Source: Micromonospora aurantiaca ATCC 27029
GTDB lineage: Bacteria > Actinomycetota > Actinomycetes > Mycobacteriales > Micromonosporaceae
DNA length: 64,000 nucleotides
Reading direction: 5' to 3'
NCBI RefSeq assembly: GCF_000145235.1
Contig: NC_014391.1
Coordinates: 5,402,001-5,466,000, forward strand
Below, piece after piece: positions 6,845-14,594 of the stretch. The stretch's first letter is position 1. Each line of letters starts with the position of its first letter. The notes below the pieces were generated by a model, which saw only the letters and a list, made by a program, of their open reading frames with translations, ran no database searches and was not told where the DNA came from. The position numbers and the translations under genes are program-made.

Positions 6845-9211
6845 GTGCCGCCCGTTCGCCCCTCCGACGCGACTCCCCCCAAACCCCGGCCGCCGTCCGG
6901 CGGACGACCGGGGTCCGACGTGGACGCCGAGGTGGTGTCGCTGCCGCCGGACGACGGAAGCGTCGCCGGACCCGAGTGGGCCGACGACGGGCCGGGCGAG
7001 ACCCACCACCACAGCCGAGCAGCGCACCACACCGCAGGCGAGCACCACACCGCGGACGAGCACCACACCGCAGGCGAGCACGACACCACGGGCGAGAACG
7101 AGACCCGCGACAAGAGCGAGAGCCCGGAACAGACCCAGGACGCCCGCGAACTGGCCGCCCGGTTCGAGGAGGAGAAGCCGGGACGCGTACTCGCCGGACC
7201 GGTCGGTGTCCTCTTCACCGGCATCACCGTCGCGGTCGGGCTGCTGACGCTCTGGCAGGTGTTCTTCCCGCTGGCCCAGGGCAGCAAGTACTACCTGATC
7301 TTCTTCCTGGCCGGCGTCCTGCCGATCGTGTTCCTCGCGTACCCCTCGGGGGTGCGGCTGCGACGCGCCAAGGCTGACGCGGCCGACGCGGACGACCGGC
7401 GCGGACCGACGCCCGTGGACTGGCTGCTGGCCCTCGCGGCGCTCGTCGTCTGCCTCTACCCGGTGCTGCCGGTCACCATCGGCGCCGGTGGCGGCGGGTA
7501 TGACGCCTTCCTCGACCGGCAGGGCCTGCTCGATCCGCTGGACGTGGCGTTCGGCACCGGGCTGCTGCTTCTGCTGCTGGAGGCGTGCCGGCGCACGACC
7601 GGATGGATCCTGCCGGCGGTCTGCGTGCTGTTCCTCGGGTACGGCTACTACGGCGGGCTGCTGCCGCAGTCCTGGCCGGTGGCGCACGCGGGGCTCGACT
7701 TCGGGCAGCTCGTCGACGCGTTCTACAACTCCGACAGCGGCTTCTACGGCACCCCGCTGGACGTGGCCGCCTCCTACATCGTGCTGTTCACCATCTACGG
7801 CGCGGTGCTCAACCTGTCCGGCGCGGGCCGGTTCTTCGTGGAACTGTCCGCCGCCGCGTTCCGCCGCTCCCGGACGGCCGCCGGGCGCACCGCCGTCGCC
7901 TCGGGTTTCCTGCTCGGCACGGTCTCCGGCTCCGGCGCCGCCACCACGGTCAGCATCGGCGCGGTGACCTGGCCGATCCTGCGCCGCGCCGGCTACCCGG
8001 CCGAGCGGGCGGGCGGCATGCTCGCCGCCGCCGGTGTGGGGGCGATCCTGTCGCCGCCGACGCTGGGCGCCGCGGCGTTCATCATCGCCGAGTACCTGGG
8101 CGTCTCCTACCTCCAGGTGCTCGGCTGGGCGACGGTGCCGACGATCCTCTACTACCTGGGCATCCTGCTCTCCGTCGAGATCGACGCCCGGCGCTCCGGG
8201 GTCCGCCCGGTGGTCATCGACACCGGCTCGGCCTGGCGGCTGCTGGCCCGCTTCGGCTACCACTTCCTCTCGCTCTTCGTGATCATCGTGGTGCTCGCAC
8301 TCGGCGCGTCGGCGATGCGCGCGGTCGTCATCGCCACCGTGCTCGCCGCCGTGCTGTCCTTCCTGGACCGGCGGCACCGCCTCACGCCGGCCCGGCTGGT
8401 GGAGGCGCTGCGCGACGGCGTACGCGGGGTGCTCGCGGTGAGCGCCGTCTGCGCCGCGGCCGGCATCATCACCGCCACCACCACGAAGACCGGCCTCGGG
8501 CCGCAGGCCGCAGCGCTGCTGATCGACGGCGCGCAGGCGGTCAGCTCCGAGCCGGCAGTGGTGCTGGCCCTCACCGCCGTGCTCGCCGCCGTCGCGCTCA
8601 GCCTGCTCGGCCTCGCCGTGCCGGTCACCGCCTCGTTCGTCATCGGCTGGGTGATCATCGGTCCGGCGCTGCTCAACCTGGGCGTCGAAGCGCCCGCCGC
8701 GGCCATGTTCGTCTTCTACTTCGCGGTGCTGTCCGAGGTCTCGCCGCCGACCGCGCTCGCAGCTGTCGCCGCCGCCGCGGTCACCGGCGGCCGGCTGGTG
8801 CCGACCATGTGGCAGACCCTGCGGTACGCGCTGCCTGCGTACCTGATTCCGCTGGCCTTCGTGATCACACCGACCGGTCTCGGCCTGCTCGGCATCGGCG
8901 GCGCCGGGCGGATCGTGACGGCCGGCCTGGTGTCGGCACTGGGTGTCGCGGTGCTGGCGGTCGCGGCCGGCGGCTGGCTACCCGGTGTGGGCCCGGCCGG
9001 CGTGCCGGAGCGGATCGTCGGCGCGATCGCCGGGCTGGTGCTGCTCTGGCTGGAACCACTGCCCATGGCGATCGGCGCGGCGCTCGCCGCGCTCGCGGTC
9101 GCGGGCGTGTACGTCCGACGTGGCGCCGCCGGGCACCCCGGCCGCCCGGCGGTCGAAGAATCCGTGGACCTTGGGGAGGAGAGAGAGTGGGACGGATCGA
9201 CGCGAGGATAG
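6845..9211 (+). CDS. TRAP transporter fused permease subunit (DctQ-DctM fusion)
   Basis: This is the membrane component of a TAXI-type tripartite ATP-independent periplasmic transporter, a secondary importer of organic acids powered by an ion gradient. It is 788 aa from the start used here. After about 130 hydrophilic residues there are roughly 16-18 transmembrane segments, with DctM-like patterns (GFLLGTVSGSGAATTVSIGAVTWP, then GVGAILSPPTLGAAAFIIAEYLG, then FYFAVLSEVSPPTALAA). Residues about 61-84 are four tandem six-residue repeats of the form HHTAGE. The start is uncertain: GTG 6845 follows an AT-rich, promoter-like segment, and ATG 6815 is possible; the longer frame from 6686 would include that segment. 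It overlaps the next gene by 25 bp. Confidence 0.85.
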   Translation: MPPVRPSDATPPKPRPPSGGRPGSDVDAEVVSLPPDDGSVAGPEWADDGPGETHHHSRAAHHTAGEHHTADEHHTAGEHDTTGENETRDKSESPEQTQDARELAARFEEEKPGRVLAGPVGVLFTGITVAVGLLTLWQVFFPLAQGSKYYLIFFLAGVLPIVFLAYPSGVRLRRAKADAADADDRRGPTPVDWLLALAALVVCLYPVLPVTIGAGGGGYDAFLDRQGLLDPLDVAFGTGLLLLLLEACRRTTGWILPAVCVLFLGYGYYGGLLPQSWPVAHAGLDFGQLVDAFYNSDSGFYGTPLDVAASYIVLFTIYGAVLNLSGAGRFFVELSAAAFRRSRTAAGRTAVASGFLLGTVSGSGAATTVSIGAVTWPILRRAGYPAERAGGMLAAAGVGAILSPPTLGAAAFIIAEYLGVSYLQVLGWATVPTILYYLGILLSVEIDARRSGVRPVVIDTGSAWRLLARFGYHFLSLFVIIVVLALGASAMRAVVIATVLAAVLSFLDRRHRLTPARLVEALRDGVRGVLAVSAVCAAAGIITATTTKTGLGPQAAALLIDGAQAVSSEPAVVLALTAVLAAVALSLLGLAVPVTASFVIGWVIIGPALLNLGVEAPAAAMFVFYFAVLSEVSPPTALAAVAAAAVTGGRLVPTMWQTLRYALPAYLIPLAFVITPTGLGLLGIGGAGRIVTAGLVSALGVAVLAVAAGGWLPGVGPAGVPERIVGAIAGLVLLWLEPLPMAIGAALAALAVAGVYVRRGAAGHPGRPAVEESVDLGEEREWDGSTRG
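7025..7096 (+). repeat. 18-bp tandem repeats encoding a His-rich N-terminal tail
   Basis: Four consecutive 18-bp units encode HHTAGE, HHTADE, HHTAGE and HDTTGE, followed by a decayed fifth unit (NETRDK). They lie within the predicted cytoplasmic tail of the TRAP permease. The His/Glu alternation could bind metal, or be a neutral repeat expansion. Confidence 0.8.
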
Positions 9212-10206
9212 TGGCGGGTGTCGGGGCACTGGTCCTGGTCGCCGCCGGTGCCGCCGGCTGCGGGGGCCGTCAGGACGGCGCGGCGAAGGACGACGCCGCC
9301 CGCGAGGTCAGCTGCAAGGTCACCAAGGACACCCGGGTCGGCATCGCCACCGGCAACGCCACCGGCGTCTACTACGTGGTCGGCAACGCGCTCGCCGGTG
9401 AGCTGAGCAAGACCACCGACGGCAAGCTCACCGGGACGGCCGCCGAGACCGGCGCCTCGGTGCAGAACGTCGAGCAGCTCGTCGCCGGCCAGTACGACGT
9501 GGCGTTCTCGCTGTTCGACACCGCCGTCAACGCGGTGCAGGGCAAGGGGAGCTTCAGCTCGCCGCAGCCGGTGAAGGCGCTGGCCCGGATCTACGACAAC
9601 TACACGCAGGTGGTGGTCCGCGCCGACGCGGGGATCACGTCGGTGGCCGACATGAAGGGCAAGAAGATCTCCACCGGCTCGCCCAAGTCCGGCACCGAGG
9701 TCATCGCCAACCGGCTGCTCACCGCCGCCGGACTGGACCCGGCCAAGGACATCCAGGCGCAGCGGCTGGACCTCACCAAGACCGTCGACGGCATGAAGGA
9801 CGGCAGCATCGACGGCTTCTTCTGGTCCGGCGGCGTGCCGACCGGCGGGGTCACCGACCTGTTCACCACGTCGGGCGACAAGGTGAAGTTCGTCGACATC
9901 AGCCCGCTGCTGCCGAAGATGGCCGAGCTGAACCCGGCGTACCAGGCGGGCACCATCGGCAAGGACATCTACCGGACCCCGGCCGACGTGCCCACCATCG
10001 TGGTGCCGAACGTGCTGCTGGTGCGGGACAACCTGGACGCCGACGTGGCCTGCGCGATCACCCGGACGGTGTTCGACTCCAAGGACGCCCTGGCCCAGGC
10101 GAACCCGGCGGCGAAGGGCATCGAGCTGGGCAACGCCCGCAAGACCGACCCCGTGCCGCTGCACCGCGGCGCGGAGCGGGCGCTGAGCGACCTCGGCGCG
10201 AGCTGA
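9187..10206 (+). CDS. TAXI family TRAP transporter solute-binding lipoprotein (transport partner)
   Basis: This is the extracytoplasmic solute receptor of the adjacent TRAP permease, 339 aa. A signal peptide ends in VAAGAAGC, with lipidated Cys25. The mature protein follows the TAXI pattern: IATGNATGVYYVVGNALA, AETGASVQNVEQL, DVAFSLFDTA, KKISTGSPKSGTEVIANRLL and DGFFWSGGVPTGGVTDL. The GTG start has a GGGGAGGAG site 7 nt upstream and lies inside the end of the permease gene, so the two are translationally coupled. A strong palindrome follows the stop codon. It is a clear paralogue of the lipoprotein at 12993-13961. Confidence 0.92.
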   Translation: MGRIDARIVAGVGALVLVAAGAAGCGGRQDGAAKDDAAREVSCKVTKDTRVGIATGNATGVYYVVGNALAGELSKTTDGKLTGTAAETGASVQNVEQLVAGQYDVAFSLFDTAVNAVQGKGSFSSPQPVKALARIYDNYTQVVVRADAGITSVADMKGKKISTGSPKSGTEVIANRLLTAAGLDPAKDIQAQRLDLTKTVDGMKDGSIDGFFWSGGVPTGGVTDLFTTSGDKVKFVDISPLLPKMAELNPAYQAGTIGKDIYRTPADVPTIVVPNVLLVRDNLDADVACAITRTVFDSKDALAQANPAAKGIELGNARKTDPVPLHRGAERALSDLGAS

Positions 10207-10213
10207 CCCGAAC

Positions 10214-10247
10214 GGGCCGGGCCCGGACGCGCGTCCGGGCCCGGCCC
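10214..10247. terminator. perfect 34-bp GC palindrome, probable terminator
   Basis: The sequence is a perfect 34-bp palindrome with no loop (left half GGGCCGGGCCCGGACGC). It begins 7 bp after the TAXI lipoprotein stop and ends 23 bp before the sensor kinase start. There is no T tract. It probably separates the transporter transcript from the sensor transcript, or attenuates between them. Confidence 0.6.
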
Positions 10248-10270
10248 ACCGACCCGACCCGGAGACCCCC

Positions 10271-12607
10271 GTGCCGCTGCCCCACCCGGCCCGCGTACGC
10301 CGGCATCACCGCTCCGCGGACCGCACCGGACGCCTCCGCTCGGTCCGCGTCCAACTGCTGGCCCCGATCCTGGTGGCCACTGCCGGTCTGGTCGTGCTGG
10401 GGGCGGCGCAGACCGGCGCCGCGCTCGACGCGTCCGCCGACGCCGACCGGGCCCGCGTGCTGGCCGGCACCGCCACCGCGACCGTACGGCTGGTGCACGA
10501 GCTGGAACGCGAACTGGCCGAGACGGCCGCGTTGCGCCAGCGCGGCGGTACGTCCGGCCGCCCGCTCGTGGACGCGCAGCGCCGGCGGGTGGACACGGCG
10601 GTGGAGCGCTACCGCTCGGCGCAGGGTGACGCGCGCCGGGCCGCCCCGGATCTGGCCGGGGTGCTCGACGACGTGGGCGGGCGCCTGGCGCAGCTCGCAC
10701 CCACCCGGGACCTGGCGTTGGCCGGTGAGCGCGGCGACCCGGCGTACGTGTCGCTCGTGGAGTCGCTGCTCGCGGTCGCGGACGCGCTGCCGAGTCAGCT
10801 CCGCGACGCCGACCTGGCCAACCAGGCGCGCGAGGTGGCAGCGGTGGCCGCCCAGGAGCACCTGTCCGCGCTGGAGCGCGACCTGCTGCGGGCGGTGTTC
10901 GTCAGGGGTGGACTGCAAAGTGGCGAGCTGGCCCGGCTGGGCCGGCTGCGGGGTGCCCGGGAGCAGCGGCAGGCCGAGTTCCTGCGGATCGCCTCCGCCC
11001 CGGCGAACAGGGCCTGGTACCGGCTGGTCGACGGCACCGACGTGACCACTGCCCGCCGGATGGGTGACGCCGTGCTCGACTCCGACGGCGCGCCGGGCAC
11101 GGTGAAGACCGACGGTGACGCCTGGTACGTGGCGCAGAGCGGCGCGATCCGCCGGTACAACCTGCTCGGCCGGGACCTGACCGACGGGCTGGACCGGGAC
11201 GCGGCGGACCTGGCCGGGACGGCCCGGTTGCGTGCGGTGCTGACCGCCGGCGCGACGAGCACCGTCGCACTCGGCTCGCTCGTCACCGCAGTGCTGCTGG
11301 CGGTACGCACCAGCCGCCGGTTGCGTCGGCTGCGGGTGGCCGCGCTCACCATGGCGAACCGGGAGCTGCCGGAACGGATCACCGCGATCGCGGCGGGCGA
11401 GCGGACCCCGGCGGAGGGTCCGGCGACCCGGATGACCGACGGGATCAGGCGCGGCAAGGACGAGGTGGCGCAGGTCGCCGAGGCGTTCGACACGGTGAAC
11501 CGGGCCGCGTTGCGGCTGGCCGGGCAGCAGGCCGAGTTGCGGCTGGACGTGACCCGGATGGCGGAGGCGCTGGCCCGGCGCATCCGTACGCTCATCACCC
11601 GGCAGCTGCGGCTGCTCGACGACTTCGAGCGCGAGGAGACCGACCCGGACGCGCTGGCCCGCCTGTTCGCGCTGGACCACCTCGCCGCCCGGTTGCGCCG
11701 CAACGGCGAGAACCTGCTGGTGCTCGCCGGTGGCGAGCCCGGCCGGGGGCACGAGGGCGCGTTGCTGCTGGACGACGTGGTGCGGGCGGCGGCCTCCGAG
11801 ATCGAGGACTACCCGCGGGTCGAGATCGACGTGCCGACCGCTGCGGTGCACGGCGCGGCGGCCGGCAACCTGGTGCACCTGCTGGCCGAGCTGCTGGAGA
11901 ACGCCACCGTCTACTCGCCACCGGAGGCCCGGGTGCTCGTCGACGGGCGGCGCACCGTCGACGGGCTGGTGCTGCGCGTACACGACCAGGGCATCGGTGT
12001 CAGCGAGAGCCGGCTGACCGAGATCAACGATCGGCTGGCCGCGCCGGCCACGCTGTCCAGCGCGGCGGCGGGCAGCATGGGCCTGCACGTGGTGGCCCAC
12101 CTGGCCGCCCGGCACGGGATCCGGGTGCAGTTGCACAACCCGGGCACCGGCACTGTGGCACAGGTCGACGTACCGGAATCGGTGCTGACCCGGGTCGAGT
12201 CGGTGGCGTCCCGGCCGACGGCCGAGCGGCGACAGCGCGCCGCGGCCTGGTTCAAGTCCGGGCCGGCCGGTGGCCGCAGTCTCGTCACCAGCGCCACGAC
12301 CGTCGGCCCGGTGCGCGGCGTCGCCGCCGTCCGCACGCCCGGTGGCGCGCTGCTGGCGCCGAGCGCGGCGCGGATCCGGCCGGTGAGCGTGCCGCCGACG
12401 CCCGTCCCGACCACCGCCGCCGGGCTACCACGGCGGCAGGTGGGCGGCCACCTGCCCGAGCCGATGCCGGACACCACCGCGCCGCCGCCGGCGATCGACC
12501 TGCTCGACCCCGAAGTGGTACGTGCCCGGCTGTCCGCCCTCGCCGAGGGGGTGGCCAGCGCGACCCGCCGTGCCCCGAACACCACACCCAACGGGAGAAG
12601 ACCATGA
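10271..12607 (+). CDS. sensor histidine kinase with nitrate-sensor-like extracellular domain (CvnA-like)
   Basis: This is a membrane sensor kinase of the type found at the head of Streptomyces conservons (778 aa). A first membrane segment (about residues 28-48) is followed by an all-helical extracellular region to about 315 that resembles the NIT domain (LVHELERELAETAALRQ). A second membrane segment (about 320-343), a HAMP-like linker, a DHp-like helix with LDHLAARLRRNGENLL, and a HATPase domain follow. The HATPase carries the N-box AELLENATVYSPP (about 535), VHDQGIGV (about 570) and GSMGLHVVAHLA (about 600). A Pro/Ala-rich tail closes the protein. It starts with GTG and overlaps the Roadblock gene by ATGA. 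No response regulator is nearby. The signal is unknown, but the flanking TAXI genes suggest the same solute. Confidence 0.88.
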   Translation: MPLPHPARVRRHHRSADRTGRLRSVRVQLLAPILVATAGLVVLGAAQTGAALDASADADRARVLAGTATATVRLVHELERELAETAALRQRGGTSGRPLVDAQRRRVDTAVERYRSAQGDARRAAPDLAGVLDDVGGRLAQLAPTRDLALAGERGDPAYVSLVESLLAVADALPSQLRDADLANQAREVAAVAAQEHLSALERDLLRAVFVRGGLQSGELARLGRLRGAREQRQAEFLRIASAPANRAWYRLVDGTDVTTARRMGDAVLDSDGAPGTVKTDGDAWYVAQSGAIRRYNLLGRDLTDGLDRDAADLAGTARLRAVLTAGATSTVALGSLVTAVLLAVRTSRRLRRLRVAALTMANRELPERITAIAAGERTPAEGPATRMTDGIRRGKDEVAQVAEAFDTVNRAALRLAGQQAELRLDVTRMAEALARRIRTLITRQLRLLDDFEREETDPDALARLFALDHLAARLRRNGENLLVLAGGEPGRGHEGALLLDDVVRAAASEIEDYPRVEIDVPTAAVHGAAAGNLVHLLAELLENATVYSPPEARVLVDGRRTVDGLVLRVHDQGIGVSESRLTEINDRLAAPATLSSAAAGSMGLHVVAHLAARHGIRVQLHNPGTGTVAQVDVPESVLTRVESVASRPTAERRQRAAAWFKSGPAGGRSLVTSATTVGPVRGVAAVRTPGGALLAPSAARIRPVSVPPTPVPTTAAGLPRRQVGGHLPEPMPDTTAPPPAIDLLDPEVVRARLSALAEGVASATRRAPNTTPNGRRP

Positions 12608-12996
12608 CCTCATCGTCCTCCGCCGGCCTGGACTGGCTGCTGGCGAACTTCGCCGAGCAGGTGCCGGACGTCTCGCACGCGCTCGCGGTCTCCGAGGACG
12701 GGCTGCGGCTGGCGTCCTCACCCGACCTCGCCCCCGACCAGGTCGACCAGCTCGCGGCGGTGATCAGCGGGCTGGCGAGCCTGACAGTGGGCGCGGCCCG
12801 GCTGATGTCCGCCGGCCGGGTACGCCAGCAGATCGTGGACATGGACGGCGGGGTGATGCTGGTGATGGCCGTGGGTGAGCGGGCGCTGCTCGGCGTGCTG
12901 GCCGCGCCCGGCTGCGACCTGGGGCAGATCGGCTACGAGACGGCGACGCTCGTGCAGCGGGTGGCGGAGGCGCTGGAACCGGCGGTGCGACGGTGA
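12604..12996 (+). CDS. Roadblock/LC7 domain protein (CvnB-like)
   Basis: This 130-aa protein is a single Roadblock/LC7 domain, the CvnB component of conservons, related to MglB, the partner and GTPase activator of the small GTPase MglA. Typical features are GLDWLLANFAEQVPDVSHALAVSEDGLRLA at the N-terminus and DMDGGVMLVMAVGERALLGVLAAPGCDLGQIGYE in the core. Start and stop both overlap neighbours by 4 bp (ATGA and GTGA), so it is tightly coupled to the kinase and to the second TAXI lipoprotein. The usual next conservon genes, a DUF742 protein and a Ras-like GTPase, are absent here. Confidence 0.9.
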   Translation: MTSSSSAGLDWLLANFAEQVPDVSHALAVSEDGLRLASSPDLAPDQVDQLAAVISGLASLTVGAARLMSAGRVRQQIVDMDGGVMLVMAVGERALLGVLAAPGCDLGQIGYETATLVQRVAEALEPAVRR

Positions 12997-13961
12997 CCGG
13001 CCGCCCGCTGCGGCTGCTGGCCGCGCTGATGACGGCGGTGCTGGTGGTCGGCTGCGCGGCCGAGGACTCCGCCCCGGAGGCGTGGCACGGCGGGCGGATC
13101 TTCCTGGCCACCGGCAACACCACAGGCGTGTACTACCAGCTCGGCGGCGGGTACGCCGACCTGATCACCCGCCACCTGCCCGGGTACGAGGCGCGGGCGG
13201 AGCCGACCGGCGCGTCGGTGGAGAACATCACCCGGGTGGCGAGCGGGGACATGGAGATCGCGTTCAGCCTGGCCGACACGGCGGCGGACGCGGTCGACGG
13301 GCGAGGGGCGTTCGACAAGCAGCCGCAGCCGGTACGGGCGCTGGCCCGGGTCTACAGCAACTACACGCACGTGATCGTCCGCGCCGACGGAAAGATCGGC
13401 AGCTTCGCCGACCTGCGCGGCAAGCGCATCTCCACCGGTTCGCCGAAGTCCGGCACCGACATCATCGCCGGGCGCCTGCTCACCGCCGGCGGCATCGACC
13501 CGAACCGGGACATCCAGCGGTTCAACCTGTCGCTGCCGGAGACGGTCAAGCGGATGCGCGCCAAGGGCCTGGACGCCATGTTCTTCTCCGGCGGTCTGCC
13601 CACTCCCGGTGTCAAGGATCTGCTCTCGTCCGCACCGGGCACGTTCCGGCTGCTGCCGATCGACGAGCTGATCGAGCCGCTGAGCGCCCGCTTCGGCGCT
13701 GTCTACACCACCGCGACGCTGCCGAAGGAGGTCTACGACACGCCCGAGCCGACGCCGACTATCACCGTGTCGAACGTGATCCTGGTGGCGGCGGACATGC
13801 CGGAGCAGCTCGCGTACGACCTGACCCGGGTGCTGTTCACCTGGCAGGGCGAGTTGATCCAGGTGCACCCGGAGGCGGCGAACTTCAACCGGTCCAGTGC
13901 CGCGGCGACCCGCCCGATCCCGTTGCACCCGGGCGCGCAGCGGTTCTACCGCACCGGCTGA
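12993..13961 (+). CDS. second TAXI family solute-binding lipoprotein (sensor-linked)
   Basis: This 322-aa lipoprotein (lipobox VVGC, Cys21) is a paralogue of the transport receptor at 9187-10206. It shares ATGNTTGVYYQLGGGYADL, PTGASVENITRVASGDMEIAFSLADTA and KRISTGSPKSGTDIIAGRLLTAGGIDP. It is encoded in the kinase-Roadblock transcription unit with a GTGA overlap, not with the permease. This arrangement suggests it presents solute to the kinase's extracellular domain, but a back-up transport role cannot be excluded. It is followed 15 bp later by the convergent acetyltransferase gene. Confidence 0.9.
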   Translation: MTGRPLRLLAALMTAVLVVGCAAEDSAPEAWHGGRIFLATGNTTGVYYQLGGGYADLITRHLPGYEARAEPTGASVENITRVASGDMEIAFSLADTAADAVDGRGAFDKQPQPVRALARVYSNYTHVIVRADGKIGSFADLRGKRISTGSPKSGTDIIAGRLLTAGGIDPNRDIQRFNLSLPETVKRMRAKGLDAMFFSGGLPTPGVKDLLSSAPGTFRLLPIDELIEPLSARFGAVYTTATLPKEVYDTPEPTPTITVSNVILVAADMPEQLAYDLTRVLFTWQGELIQVHPEAANFNRSSAAATRPIPLHPGAQRFYRTG

Positions 13962-13976
13962 GCGCGGGACCGCCTG

Positions 13977-14516
13977 CTACGGCGTCCAGTCGCGCCGCAG
14001 CAGGCCGTAGATCACCAGGTCGGTGAAGCCGTCGCCGTCGTACTCGCGGTCCCGCTGGGTGCCCTCGTGGACGAAGCCGCACCGCTCGGCGGTACGCCGC
14101 ATGGCCGTGTTGCCGGCGAGCGTCTCGATCTCCAGCCGGCGCAGGTTGCGGTTGCGGAAGCCGTACCGGCAGAGCAGCCGGATCACCTCGGTGCCGTAGC
14201 CCTGGCCGCGCGCCTCCGGCAGCAGCGTGATGCCGAGGTGGGCGTACCCGTTGAAGGCGTTGATGCCCCAGAGCACGCCGGTGCCGAGGAACGTGCCGTC
14301 GGCGACGGTCTCGGCCAGCAGCGACACCGGAGCGGCGGCCTCCGGCTGCTCGGCGGCACGCTTCTCCAGCCGGGCCCGGACCTGCCCGACGTGGTGCGGC
14401 AGGAACGGCTCGTCGTCGGTGACCAGGTGCAGCTCCGGGTCGCTGTGCAGCCGGAACATGTCCGGCGCGTCGTCGGGGGTGGGCGGACGCAGGCGGACCC
14501 GGTCGGTGGCGAACAT
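13977..14516 (-). CDS. GNAT family N-acetyltransferase (RimJ/RimL type)
   Basis: This 179-aa acetyltransferase has the acetyl-CoA loop PEARGQGYGTEVI and the RimJ/RimL-type tail RRLEIETLAGNTAMRRTAERCGFVHEGTQRDREYDGDGFTDLVIYGLLRRDW. It would transfer an acetyl group to an amine, either a protein N-terminus or a small molecule; the acceptor is not predictable. TAGCGT sits 6 nt before the ATG on the minus strand, so the message is probably leaderless. It is convergent with the sensor operon and divergent from the ABC exporter operon. Confidence 0.85.
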   Translation of the reverse strand: MFATDRVRLRPPTPDDAPDMFRLHSDPELHLVTDDEPFLPHHVGQVRARLEKRAAEQPEAAAPVSLLAETVADGTFLGTGVLWGINAFNGYAHLGITLLPEARGQGYGTEVIRLLCRYGFRNRNLRRLEIETLAGNTAMRRTAERCGFVHEGTQRDREYDGDGFTDLVIYGLLRRDWTP

Positions 14517-14561
14517 GCCGCGACGCTAACGGCGGACGGGTGGGCCGACAACCGGATTCGG

Positions 14562-14589
14562 CCTCCCTACCGACCGGTCGGTAGGGAGG
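14562..14589 (+). promoter_or_regulatory. perfect 28-bp palindromic TetR-type operator
   Basis: A perfect palindrome of 28 bp (left half CCTCCCTACCGACC, centre between 14575 and 14576) overlaps the GGGAGGT ribosome site of the ABC ATPase gene. The inner part ACCGACCGGTCGGT is a typical TetR-family operator. The likely ligand-controlled repressor is the TetR protein encoded third in the same operon, giving autoregulation. Confidence 0.8.
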
Positions 14590-14594
14590 TGCGT

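Noticed and set aside
7585..9186. Long frame read as an N-terminal extension of the first TAXI lipoprotein
   Set aside because: It overlaps the TRAP permease in another frame. A lipoprotein signal peptide with GTG start and ribosome site at 9187 is decisive.
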